Positions 26,007 through 33,710 of a stretch of DNA of 40,656 bases are shown here, in pieces. A program made the position numbers and the translations under genes. The notes under the pieces are model-generated. The model was not told where the DNA came from, did not search any database, and was given only the letters and a program-made list of their open reading frames with translations. The number at the start of each line of letters is the position of its first letter. Positions within the stretch are counted from its first letter, which is position 1. This DNA comes from Opitutaceae bacterium (lineage in GTDB: Bacteria; Verrucomicrobiota; Verrucomicrobiia; Opitutales; Opitutaceae), in contig PLXR01000075.1 of assembly GCA_003151495.1 (NCBI GenBank), positions 285 to 40,940 on the forward strand, read 5' to 3'.

Positions 26007-26723
26007 TCAATTCAATTTGTCCCCCGTCACCCTGATGTCACCGTGCCGTAACGGTTTCGTTGCAGGTTGCGAAGCGGGAGGCCTCGGGGAAGTCTCGTGT
26101 GATAGGGTGCGGAGGTCCCTGGAGTTGAGCATGATCATCGCCCAAAGCACCACGGGAGCCACGAAGCTTGCGCCGAGCTGTACGATCAAAGTCTCGTCGA
26201 GGCCGTCAAGCGTCGCCTTGAGAAGCCTCGAAAGGCCATCGGGCCCCTCGCCGGGAATTGCGTCGGCGTGGTCGGCGAGGTGCACGCCGATCTCGACCAA
26301 AAGCCATGCATGCATGGCGACCAGTCCCAGCAGCAGGGCCCGGCCCCGTCGCCGATAGGGAAGGGGCATTGCCAGGGCCAGGGCGGCGAACAACGCCGTC
26401 GGCACCCATCCGATTCCCCTAGTGTCGATGTCCAGAAACGCGGCAGGGAACCTGCCGTCGATTGTGGGCGCCTCGCGGTCGATGAGGGCGATACGGGTAT
26501 CCAGGGGCCTTTCTGGGGTCCTCGCCAAGGGCTCAAATTCGGCGTGCCAGCGCCCACGGTCGTGCGTGTATGCGGCCCGCCCCAACACCCTAACCCAGGC
26601 TCCGTAGACGGAGTTCCATCCGGGCCAGGGTGCGACAAGCAGGCAATAGTATGCCAGGAACCGCAACCCGAAGCCCCAGATGGATAGGACCTTGCGCGGC
26701 CGCTCGGGGCTAGAAGCTCTCAC
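26007..26723 (-). CDS. Exosortase H-associated-type membrane protein
   Basis: 238 residues from a GTG at 26723, overlapping the exosortase stop by 14 bases. One N-terminal span (about 14-32) is followed by an extracytoplasmic domain with LDTRIALIDREAPTIDGRFP, then three spans. The last is LGASFVAPVVLWAMIML. This layout and the APVVLW element match, from memory, the partner membrane protein encoded beside XrtH exosortases. Its biochemical role is not established; stabilising or positioning the transpeptidase is a guess. The tail after the last span is cytoplasmic and basic. Confidence 0.6.
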   Translation of the reverse strand: MRASSPERPRKVLSIWGFGLRFLAYYCLLVAPWPGWNSVYGAWVRVLGRAAYTHDRGRWHAEFEPLARTPERPLDTRIALIDREAPTIDGRFPAAFLDIDTRGIGWVPTALFAALALAMPLPYRRRGRALLLGLVAMHAWLLVEIGVHLADHADAIPGEGPDGLSRLLKATLDGLDETLIVQLGASFVAPVVLWAMIMLNSRDLRTLSHETSPRPPASQPATKPLRHGDIRVTGDKLN

Positions 26724-27219
26724 GGCGAAGGGCGCGCACCCATGCGAACCAAATCAGGAGAGCAGTCACCATGAAGGCCGCCGGCCACAATTCTAGGTGG
26801 GCGGCAGGGAAGAAGGACGGTGCAGACCTGCCAATGAAGAAGAGGCTCACGATCCGCACCAGGTTGAGCGCCAGAATGAATGCCGTGCCTGCGGCAATCA
26901 CGGAGAACTTTCTGCGCAAGGGAGCCGGAAAGGCCAGGACTGCGGAACAAAGCACCCAGGCCGGCTCCAGTCCGTCACAGCCCTTGCGAACCGCGATCGA
27001 AAACTGGGCCGACCTTATCGAGGCTCCAACCACATGGATGTCCTCGCCCAAGGCACGCAGCATTGCGCCTGAGACCCTGGCATTTGCAGCGAGGTATTCG
27101 TACAGCAACCTGTCGCACACCGGGAGAAGAGCCAGGGCGTAATAGGCGCCTAGAAGGGCGACAAAGATCGCAATGAAGCGCACAGCCGGCACCGGCCTCA
27201 GTTTTTGGCTATTTGACAC
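26710..27219 (-). CDS. Exosortase/archaeosortase-family transpeptidase, XrtH-like
   Basis: 169 residues from the GTG at 27219, overlapping the substrate gene's stop by 11 bases; the longer frame to 27375 would overlap that gene by 167 bases. The polytopic membrane protein has the family's three catalytic elements: RKGCDGLEP with Cys81, LNLVRIVSLFFIG with Arg122, and PAAHLELWP with His141. Between them lies AVLAFPAPLRRK, which strongly recalls XrtH. Exosortases cut C-terminal sorting tails and transfer proteins to an envelope acceptor. The small size also fits XrtH rather than the larger EpsH type. Lying directly between its candidate substrate and partner genes, it probably serves that substrate. 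Confidence 0.85.
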   Translation of the reverse strand: MSNSQKLRPVPAVRFIAIFVALLGAYYALALLPVCDRLLYEYLAANARVSGAMLRALGEDIHVVGASIRSAQFSIAVRKGCDGLEPAWVLCSAVLAFPAPLRRKFSVIAAGTAFILALNLVRIVSLFFIGRSAPSFFPAAHLELWPAAFMVTALLIWFAWVRALRRESF

Positions 27220-28186
27220 AAAGAGGGAAGGGCGGCTTGCTGCCACGTGTTCCCAGACTGGCCGCGCCAATGGCTCCGACCAGCACAACGAGTATGGTGG
27301 CCTGGGGCCCGGAAAGCAGGGGCGAGTCCGAGTCGGGGTTGTCCTGCGGGACGATCGAGTCGATCCAAGACGCACGAACGGAGACTTGGGTGGCGTAGAA
27401 TCCGCTTGGGACCGCAGTCGGTCCGCTGATCAATTCCCAGGTGGTCCCGTTGTAGATGTACAACCCCCGGGCGTCGTAAAGTGCGGCATTGAATCCGCCG
27501 CCAGAGTTCGTCGTGTTGAACGGCCCATCGACGGCAGCGGCGATTCCAGCCAGCTTCCATTCGGTCCCGTCGCCGATGAATACCGGTCCGCTTGAATCCC
27601 CCGTTGCGAGTTGGGCCTCGTTGGCGCCGCCATTCGCGTCAAAGGTCGAGTAGAGGAGGTTGCCCCATCCGGGGGCGTTCGGAACAACCGAGGTGACCAC
27701 ATTCTGGCCCCATCGGAGGACGCCCGCCGTGTTGGGCTGCCAATACCACCCCTTCTGAACGCCGCCAACCGTGACGGCCGCGCCGCGGCCCAGCCCAAAT
27801 CCGAAGACCACCAGGGGCGAGCCCACCTCGCCGTTGCCCCGGTAAATCGTGGCCCACGACGGGAAGGTTCCGCTCACCCTGCAGATCCTCAGGTCAGTCG
27901 AGCCATCGTCAAATATGGCGGTCGTCGTATAGGTGACCCCATTGAACACAAACGGATCGCCGACTTTCCCTCCGATATGCTGGGCGGCCAGGAAGAAGTT
28001 GGCTCCGATCGGAGTCCCCGCGTAGCCTTGCCAGTTCCCCACCCATTGCCACCCGCTGCCTGACAGATCTCCCGTCGGGGGGCTCGTGTTGTAGTTCAGG
28101 TCTCCAGTCGCGTAGAATATGACGGCCCGCGCCGAATGGAGCAACGCAAACGAGAATATCCCCGCGCAGGCCAGAAACCGCTTCAC
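27209..28186 (-). CDS. Trypsin-like serine protease with C-terminal exosortase-type sorting tail
   Basis: 325 residues from the GTG at 28186 (GAGG seven bases upstream); a TTG at 28192 is too close to that site. A signal peptide spans about 1-21 (FLACAGIFSFALLHSARA). The secreted domain has FFLAAQHIGG (His70), STDLRICRV (Asp98) and TGDSSGPVF (Ser198), in the order and context of a chymotrypsin-fold triad. The C-terminus has PDSDSPLLSGPQ, a hydrophobic helix (about 296-312), an Arg, then a longer than usual tail GSKPPFPLCVK. The motif resembles VPDSG- and IPTL-type sorting signals but matches neither exactly. The exosortase start overlaps its stop, so it is the likely dedicated substrate. Protease activity is inferred. 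Confidence 0.72.
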   Translation of the reverse strand: MKRFLACAGIFSFALLHSARAVIFYATGDLNYNTSPPTGDLSGSGWQWVGNWQGYAGTPIGANFFLAAQHIGGKVGDPFVFNGVTYTTTAIFDDGSTDLRICRVSGTFPSWATIYRGNGEVGSPLVVFGFGLGRGAAVTVGGVQKGWYWQPNTAGVLRWGQNVVTSVVPNAPGWGNLLYSTFDANGGANEAQLATGDSSGPVFIGDGTEWKLAGIAAAVDGPFNTTNSGGGFNAALYDARGLYIYNGTTWELISGPTAVPSGFYATQVSVRASWIDSIVPQDNPDSDSPLLSGPQATILVVLVGAIGAASLGTRGSKPPFPLCVK

Positions 28187-28195
28187 AATCAATCC

Positions 28196-28918
28196 TCAGG
28201 CAACGAATCCGTCGGTAATCTCAAACGATTCCCGCGCAAAATCGGTACTTATCACGTTTTCGCCCGCGACCACTGGGGATTCCGGATTCGCAGCGGGGAC
28301 CGCAGGTGTTGCCTCGGTCGGCCGGCACGCGAAGGCAATCCTGATGTGCAGGGCGAATGACAGGAACGCCGGCAGCGCGAACGCCGCCGAGACGGCCATA
28401 GTCGGCAAGTCAAGCTGCCCGAATAGCCCGGAGAACCCGAGGAGCCCTGCGGGAACAAGCGCGAAGATCAGGCTGAGGCGCCTGAGCATGAGCGCGACAC
28501 CAAATCCCAGCGGCAGGGCAAAGCCGGCGACAAGGGGTCCGCAGACCACCAAGCTGAACGCCGTCATGTAGAAGAGCGGACCGACCACGCGAATCGGCCG
28601 GTCGAGCCAAATAGTCTGAGCGCCCGCGCAGAGAATGATAATTGCCAACTTTACAGCCAAATAGGCCATCGCGAGATCATCTTGCCCCGACGATGCCGGG
28701 GAAAGCGAATGCTGGATCATCCATGCACCTGCGCCGGCCCGCACAAAATCGATCCAATTGATCGGTGTGAACGCGAGGCGCCCAAGCGATTTGAAACCAT
28801 CCTCGCGGCGTCGCGCCGGACTCCGCATCTTTTCCCTGACCTTGGCCGTTGCTATTACGGTTGCGGGCACGCCAAGGAGAATTATCCCAGCGGGGACGAG
28901 GACGTAATCGAGTGTCAT
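28196..28918 (-). CDS. Small polytopic membrane protein, unknown
   Basis: 240 residues with six or seven predicted membrane spans and a soluble C-terminal tail of about 35 residues rich in Pro, Ala and acidic residues. Its stop lies 9 bases before the chosen start of the protease-like gene, so it is probably part of the exosortase module. The spans contain little polar chemistry apart from a short basic loop near SPARRREDG. It has no motif I recognise. A structural or transport role in the module is possible but unsupported. Confidence 0.55.
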   Translation of the reverse strand: MTLDYVLVPAGIILLGVPATVIATAKVREKMRSPARRREDGFKSLGRLAFTPINWIDFVRAGAGAWMIQHSLSPASSGQDDLAMAYLAVKLAIIILCAGAQTIWLDRPIRVVGPLFYMTAFSLVVCGPLVAGFALPLGFGVALMLRRLSLIFALVPAGLLGFSGLFGQLDLPTMAVSAAFALPAFLSFALHIRIAFACRPTEATPAVPAANPESPVVAGENVISTDFARESFEITDGFVA

Positions 28919-29017
28919 TGGTGTGCCGGGAGGATTTCTTGGCCAACGATCCGAATCGCGTGCCTGATAACGAAGCCAATATGCTCAATCTTGTTTTCCG
29001 CTGCGCGTCGCTTGTGT

Positions 29018-29053
29018 AACGATTTGGTGACGGCGTGTGTTGGTGAACGATTT
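29018..29053. repeat. Short direct repeats upstream of the exosortase module
   Basis: AACGATTT occurs at 29018-29025 and 29046-29053, and TTGGTGA occurs at 29024-29030 and 29040-29046, in the 202-base gap between the Wzc gene and the module's first gene. The copies are 28 and 16 bases apart. The gap is AT-richer than its surroundings and could hold a promoter for the module; I could not identify convincing -35 and -10 boxes. Confidence 0.3.
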
Positions 29054-29120
29054 TGAACCGGTGCGTTCCGGCAAGCCTAGGTTCTCATCACGCCCATCCC
29101 GGAGCCTCGGATGCTCTATT

Positions 29121-31280
29121 TCAGGCGACAGCGCTTCGCACGTAGCTCCGGTACGACTTGTCGTAGTACTCCGCATAGTAGTACTCGCTCAGGGAGAGAT
29201 CCAGGCCATTGAGTATGGCCCCGAAGCAAGGCACCTTGGTTTCCATGATGCGGTGCGCGCAGACCTTTGCACCGCGGGTGCGCACAAGGTTGAAGCGGAT
29301 CGTAAACAGCGCGCCGTCAACGAGGGGTAGAACGATCATGGCGTCACTTACCGGTGCAAGCGGAGGCGAGTCGATGAACACTCTGTCGTAGCGCCCACGG
29401 AGTTCCGAAATCATCCGAGCGAAGTTCTCGTGGTTCAGGATGTGGGTGGGGTTGACCGCCTGGCCGCCGGCCAGGAGAAGGTCGAAATTGGTCTCCTGGT
29501 TCTTGATGATGAGGCCGTCGAGCGGTGCGCCCGCGGTGCAATAGTCGATCACGCCCTTTGTATTCTTGATCCCGAATGACTTGTGCACATTCGGCTTTCG
29601 AAGGTCGCAGTCGACGAGGATGGTCCGCTCGCCGTGGTCCGCGAAGGTCAGGGCAAGGTTCGAGGTGACGAAGGACTTTCCCTCGGCGGGGCGGGTGCTC
29701 GTGACCAAGATCACCTTTGCGTTCTTCGATGCATCCTTCAGCCTTAGGTTGGAGTGGATCGTCAGGAACGCCTCGGTCGCCAGCGGATCGGCCGTGTTGT
29801 GGGCCAGCTGGGCCCGCTTCACGGGATCCATCCTCTGAGTACGCGGAATGATGCCGATGAGGGGGAGGCCGATGACCGACTCGATCTGATAGCTCGTCTT
29901 CACCCGGTCATCTATGAATGCGGCAAGGAAGGCGAGTGACAGTCCCAAAACAAGCCCGCCAAACGCGCCGCATCCGAGGTTCAGGGCCACGTTTGGTGAC
30001 GAGTACTTATGGGGGCGGGTTGCGGCATCCACGATCCGGGCATTGTGGGCCTCGATCGTCGCGGTCATCGAGGTCTCGCGCATCCGGCTCAGGATATTGG
30101 AGAGTAGCTCCTGGTTCACGCTCAGCTCGTTTTGCTGGGTGCCATAGTCGACCGCGAGTCGGTCGAGCTTGAGCGCCTCGGTCTCTTGGGCGGCGAGATC
30201 CGCCTTTGCCTGGGAGGCGTCGCGCTGTGCGGTCTCGTAGGCATTGCGGATAGTCTCGGCGGCGTTGTTTAGTGCCTGGCCCAGCTCCAACTTTGACTGT
30301 GAGAGACCTTGAAGTGCAGAAAGCATCTTCGGATGCTCCTCGCGATAGCGCTGGCGCAGGTCCGCAATGGTAACATTCTGGCTATCAATCTGCTGCCGAA
30401 GGACCTGAACCTGGGGCAGGGTGGCCACGAAGGCCAGATCCGCCAGGTTTCCGCCCCTCTTCCTGCATTCCTCCACCTGGTGCAACTGGACGCCGGCCTC
30501 GGTCACGCGTGAATTCGCCTGGGTCAGGAAGGAATTTAGGGCCTTCAGCTTCTCCGTGACGATGTCCTTGCGCTGGTCGAGCGAGACCATGTTGTGTTTT
30601 TCCCGGTAGTCCTGGAGGGCGTTGCCGAGCTCCTGAACTTTCTTGGACTGCTCGTCGGCACGGACCTTGAGGTCCTCTACGGCCTGCATCGACTCGTCCA
30701 CCCGCCAGCGGACGTTGTAGTTCATATACTCCTCGACGATCAGGTTCGAGATCTTGGCGGCGACGTCGGGGTCGGGATGGGTGAAGGTGATCTGCAGCAT
30801 CCGCGTGGAACGAACGGGAAGGATCTTGCGGTTCTGGATCAAGACCTCCTCGGGCACGATGGGATCGCCGCCGCTGCCCTTCTCGTACGGCTTGAGCAGC
30901 GCCTTGGACTCATCCGCCGTAAGGCGGGCCGCAACCCTTTGCACTATTGCGGAGCTCTCCAAAATCTTCACCTGCGTGTTGAGGTCCTCCGGGCCCCTGA
31001 GGCCGCCGTCGCGCACTTCAGTGACCTTCATGACGACGGGGTCCCGAGCAAGGATCTCGATTGAGGCGGCTGCCGTGAAGAGTTTTGTCGCGCTGAGCGT
31101 GTACGCGACGCTCGCCAGGAGGATGACAAGGAACACCACCACGACGTACCAGAGGCGCTCGCGGAGGATAACAAGATAGTCGCTCACCGTGCGCCGGATC
31201 GGCCCGTCGCCCGTGGCGAGAACTTGGTTGTAGCTGGTGGCTGGGCCACCGCCCGGGGAGTCTTTGTAGTTAACGCTCAA
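29121..31280 (-). CDS. Wzc-like polysaccharide co-polymerase with tyrosine autokinase domain
   Basis: 719 residues from a TTG at 31280, which forms a TTGA overlap with the OPX stop and is preceded by GGAAAG. The N-terminal Wzz chain-length domain has membrane spans at about 37-60 and 425-450, with a long coiled-coil periplasmic region between them. The C-terminal BY-kinase domain has the Walker A motif STRPAEGKSF (Lys535), ILVDCDLRKPNVHKSF, and FIDSPPLAPVSDAMIV. The extreme C-terminus is a Tyr cluster (EYYYAEYYDKSYRSY), the usual autophosphorylation tail. It should set chain length and couple polymerisation to export through the adjacent OPX protein. Confidence 0.92.
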   Translation of the reverse strand: MSVNYKDSPGGGPATSYNQVLATGDGPIRRTVSDYLVILRERLWYVVVVFLVILLASVAYTLSATKLFTAAASIEILARDPVVMKVTEVRDGGLRGPEDLNTQVKILESSAIVQRVAARLTADESKALLKPYEKGSGGDPIVPEEVLIQNRKILPVRSTRMLQITFTHPDPDVAAKISNLIVEEYMNYNVRWRVDESMQAVEDLKVRADEQSKKVQELGNALQDYREKHNMVSLDQRKDIVTEKLKALNSFLTQANSRVTEAGVQLHQVEECRKRGGNLADLAFVATLPQVQVLRQQIDSQNVTIADLRQRYREEHPKMLSALQGLSQSKLELGQALNNAAETIRNAYETAQRDASQAKADLAAQETEALKLDRLAVDYGTQQNELSVNQELLSNILSRMRETSMTATIEAHNARIVDAATRPHKYSSPNVALNLGCGAFGGLVLGLSLAFLAAFIDDRVKTSYQIESVIGLPLIGIIPRTQRMDPVKRAQLAHNTADPLATEAFLTIHSNLRLKDASKNAKVILVTSTRPAEGKSFVTSNLALTFADHGERTILVDCDLRKPNVHKSFGIKNTKGVIDYCTAGAPLDGLIIKNQETNFDLLLAGGQAVNPTHILNHENFARMISELRGRYDRVFIDSPPLAPVSDAMIVLPLVDGALFTIRFNLVRTRGAKVCAHRIMETKVPCFGAILNGLDLSLSEYYYAEYYDKSYRSYVRSAVA

Positions 31281-31870
31281 AGAATGCTTTCCGGGACGTA
31301 GATCACGTCGTTGGAGAGGAGGATCCAGCTGTCGGACTTCTTACCAGAGATCAACTTGTCCGCATCTATCGTGAAATTCTCCTTGTGGCCGTCGCTGAAG
31401 CTCCGGGTCAGGCGCACCGAATTGCGGTTCGCAAGGCGGTTGAAGCCCCCTGCGCGCGAGATCGCGTCAAGCAGCGTCAGGGGCTGCTCCGGCGGGAGTT
31501 CAAGGGCCTGGGGAGAGCCCACGGCCCCCATCACGTTGACCGTCCGCTGGCGGTACTTGACCACCGTGATGTTGACCTGGGGATTCACCAGGTACTTCCG
31601 GTCGTAGAGGATGTGAACCACCTTCTCGACGCGCATCACAGTCTCGTCCTTGACGATCAGCCTTCCGATCAGGGGTAAAAAGATCTCCCCCTCCTTGGAC
31701 ACGCGAATCTCGCGGTCCAGGTCGGGCTCCTGGTAGATCTGGATGCGCACCGTGTCCCCCGGCTGGATCATATAGTCCCCGTCGACACCCTGGTCGGCGG
31801 ACGGGGTGTCCTGTGCGCGGAGCGAAAACGCGACCATGGCGGCCACGCCTATAAGCATTTTTAAGCGCAT
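31277..31870 (-). CDS. Short OPX (Wza-like) polysaccharide export protein
   Basis: 197 residues. A signal peptide (about 1-19, LIGVAAMVAFSLRAQ) has no lipobox Cys. The polysaccharide-export domain begins YMIQPGDTVRIQIYQEPDLD and continues EGEIFLPLIGRL. One SLBB-like domain follows with LDAISRAGGFNRLANRNSV. The classic Wza is about 380 residues and is an acylated protein with a C-terminal helix that crosses the outer membrane; here both the lipid anchor and that helix are missing. That fits the shorter OPX class that relies on a separate beta-barrel for passage, which the adjacent gene could provide. Coupled to the Wzc gene by a 4-base overlap. Confidence 0.88.
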   Translation of the reverse strand: MRLKMLIGVAAMVAFSLRAQDTPSADQGVDGDYMIQPGDTVRIQIYQEPDLDREIRVSKEGEIFLPLIGRLIVKDETVMRVEKVVHILYDRKYLVNPQVNITVVKYRQRTVNVMGAVGSPQALELPPEQPLTLLDAISRAGGFNRLANRNSVRLTRSFSDGHKENFTIDADKLISGKKSDSWILLSNDVIYVPESIL

Positions 31871-31898
31871 GATCGGATCCTCGAACGAAGAACTTCCT

Positions 31899-33026
31899 TC
31901 AGAATTTGGATGATACCGTGAAGGTCATCACGTTATCGTCGAAGGTTGCGAAAGCCTCGGTTGAGTCGTTCTTGCGGTATACATAGTTCAGATTGAAGGC
32001 GGTCGAGGTGGTCCAGATATAGCTTAGGCCGACGTTGCCCACCCAGAACTTGTCCTTCCGTCCCAAGGCCGTGACATAGTCGGTCGAATTATAGGTTCCA
32101 CCCAGGTCGAAGCCCCACGCCTCGGTGAGCTGGGTGTGGCTGGAGAGGCCGATGGCCACCACTTTTTCCGTGGTGCCTAGGGGGGACGTTGTGAATCCGC
32201 TGGATGCGTTCAGGCCGATCGCAGTCTTGGGCGTGGCCGCGTACTGGAGATTGGCGCTCAGGCCCAGGTCCCGGCTCTTTACCCCGACTTCAGGAACCTG
32301 ATTCGTGACTCCGACGCGAACCTGACCACTCAACTTGGAGGTGAATTCGCCTCGGGCGCCGATGTTGTAGAAATTGCCCTTGGAGTTCCCGGTACCGGTA
32401 TCGAGCTTGGTGCGGGTGTATTGGTATCCTGCGCTAACCGAGGTCTTCGGCGTTACAGCGTAATAGACGTCGACCGGGACCGTGGCAACGTCGCTGTTGA
32501 TGTAGCCGACCTGCGGGTAGGTCGTCCTCTCAAAGGTGCCTCCGACCCCGACCGAGGTCTTGGGCGTCACGTTGAACTCCACATTTGCGGAGGCGTCCGA
32601 CAAGGCGTGCTTCACCGTCTGGTCGCTGCTCTGCAGGCTGAGACTCGTCTGGTCGTCCTGCTGGTAGGAGCCTGCCGCCTTGAAAGTCACATTGGCGCCA
32701 TTGTAGCCCAAGTTCGCCGCGATGTCCGCGAGGTGGTCGTTGAGCTCCTTGTTCGTCGAGTAGCGGTTGAACTGCTCGTTCGCCATGATTCCAAACGATG
32801 CCTTTCCGCCGTTCCACTGCAGATTCAGGCCGGGAGCTAGAACGAAGATCGTGTCGGACTGGTGGGTCTGGGACGAGAGGAAGATGTTCGACTCGCGGCG
32901 CACCGAGGCGGACGCCGTGATGAAAAGGGGCACGTCGGGCCCAAATGAAAGCAGTGGGTCTGCGGTGACAACTGTTGGCGACAAGACCAGTGACAATGCC
33001 GCAATCCGGAGATAAGACCGATTCAT
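31899..33026 (-). CDS. Outer-membrane beta-barrel protein, possible export porin
   Basis: 375 residues. A signal peptide at about 1-22 (IAALSLVLSPTVVTADP) is followed by a chain of alternating amphipathic beta strands with short turns. It ends with a C-terminal Phe (TFTVSSKF), the hallmark of outer-membrane barrels. The pattern resembles the BBP2-type barrels often found in exosortase and exopolysaccharide loci. Lying between the 15-residue-repeat gene and the OPX gene, it is a candidate outer-membrane channel for the polymer. Its gene starts 19 bases after the repeat-protein stop. An unrelated porin role is possible. Confidence 0.75.
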   Translation of the reverse strand: MNRSYLRIAALSLVLSPTVVTADPLLSFGPDVPLFITASASVRRESNIFLSSQTHQSDTIFVLAPGLNLQWNGGKASFGIMANEQFNRYSTNKELNDHLADIAANLGYNGANVTFKAAGSYQQDDQTSLSLQSSDQTVKHALSDASANVEFNVTPKTSVGVGGTFERTTYPQVGYINSDVATVPVDVYYAVTPKTSVSAGYQYTRTKLDTGTGNSKGNFYNIGARGEFTSKLSGQVRVGVTNQVPEVGVKSRDLGLSANLQYAATPKTAIGLNASSGFTTSPLGTTEKVVAIGLSSHTQLTEAWGFDLGGTYNSTDYVTALGRKDKFWVGNVGLSYIWTTSTAFNLNYVYRKNDSTEAFATFDDNVMTFTVSSKF

Positions 33027-33045
33027 TTACCTGTTCCCGTGGGGT

Positions 33046-33573
33046 TCAGGTTGCCGGGCTGATCAATCCTGCATTGACAGGCTGCGAGGGGAACGAAGGA
33101 GAGGACGGTGCTCCGCCGCTGACGTCCCCTCTCCCGATCTTTTCGCCGCCATCGCCATTTTCCCCCAGCTCCGAAATCGCGCCTCGATCTCCGGCAGGCG
33201 CCGCCTTTTCCGCCGATCGCACAATGGAATCCGTTTGGTCCGGGAATAGCGCCACGGCCGCCTTGGTGATTTGGACTGCCAAGCTGGGTTGCGCCAGGAT
33301 CGCCTGGCGGACGATTTCCGCGACGTCCTTCGGGTCCACCTTCATCACGCTGCGGACTATATCGACGGCACGGCTGGGAATGGCCGCCACCGCTGCGCGC
33401 ACGATGGCCAGGGTGTATTTCGGATTCTCCAGAGCGGCCATCGCGATGATCGCCGGGGCATTCTTAGGGTCGCTCCGCGCGTTGATCACGACCGAGCTCG
33501 TGCTGAATTCCGCCCGTAGGCCCGCGGTGCTCACAAGAAACGTTGCAGCAATAAATAAGTATCGAGAGTTCAT
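33046..33573 (-). CDS. Secreted protein with six tandem 15-residue helical repeats
   Basis: 175 residues from the ATG at 33573. A signal peptide at 1-21 (FIAATFLVSTAGLRA) is followed by repeats at residues 36-125, then a Gly/Ser/Pro-rich tail (126-175). The repeats are exactly 15 residues each with no gaps; see the repeat entry. A TTG at 33645 has a much better ribosome site (GGAGGA five bases upstream) and would add 24 residues before the signal peptide, so the true start is uncertain. It is the first gene of the minus-strand export block, just before the beta-barrel gene. I do not recognise the family. A periplasmic or surface solenoid or polymer-binding role is only a guess. Confidence 0.65.
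   Translation of the reverse strand: MNSRYLFIAATFLVSTAGLRAEFSTSSVVINARSDPKNAPAIIAMAALENPKYTLAIVRAAVAAIPSRAVDIVRSVMKVDPKDVAEIVRQAILAQPSLAVQITKAAVALFPDQTDSIVRSAEKAAPAGDRGAISELGENGDGGEKIGRGDVSGGAPSSPSFPSQPVNAGLISPAT
33199..33468 (-). repeat. Six in-frame 45-bp units encoding 15-residue repeats
   Basis: Six consecutive units, each starting with Pro: PKNAPAIIAMAALEN, PKYTLAIVRAAVAAI, PSRAVDIVRSVMKVD, PKDVAEIVRQAILAQ, PSLAVQITKAAVALF and PDQTDSIVRSAEKAA. Pro at position 1 and Ile at position 7 are invariant. Position 8 is Val, Ile or Thr, position 9 is Arg or Lys in five of six, and position 11 is Ala or Val. The nucleotide copies have diverged, so the array is old and kept at protein level. A short helix per unit with a Pro break is predicted. 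Confidence 0.85.
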
Positions 33574-33613
33574 ATGCTTGTGTGATTTTCGGACGTGCCG
33601 TCTCGGGATATTT

Positions 33614-33656
33614 CGGAGGAAAGAGAATGTGGATAGGCTGAGCAAGTCTTCCTCCG
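33614..33656. promoter_or_regulatory. 8-bp inverted repeat in the divergent intergenic region
   Basis: CGGAGGAA at 33614-33621 is the exact inverse complement of TTCCTCCG at 33649-33656, with 27 bases between (35-base spacing, about 3.3 helical turns). It sits between the divergent starts at 33573 (minus) and 33711 (plus). Each arm also reads as a strong Shine-Dalgarno on one strand; the minus-strand one precedes a TTG at 33645. It could be an operator for a shared regulator or two ribosome sites by coincidence. I could not identify clear promoter boxes in the region. Confidence 0.45.
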
Positions 33657-33710
33657 TGACATTTGAGTTACGTGAGTCCGTGATCTCGAGCCGTGCGTTC
33701 CGTTACGATC

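Noticed and set aside
27220-27375. N-terminal extension of the exosortase
   Set aside because: It would overlap the substrate gene by 167 bases and adds no plausible membrane or signal segment; the GTG at 27219 fits the family length.
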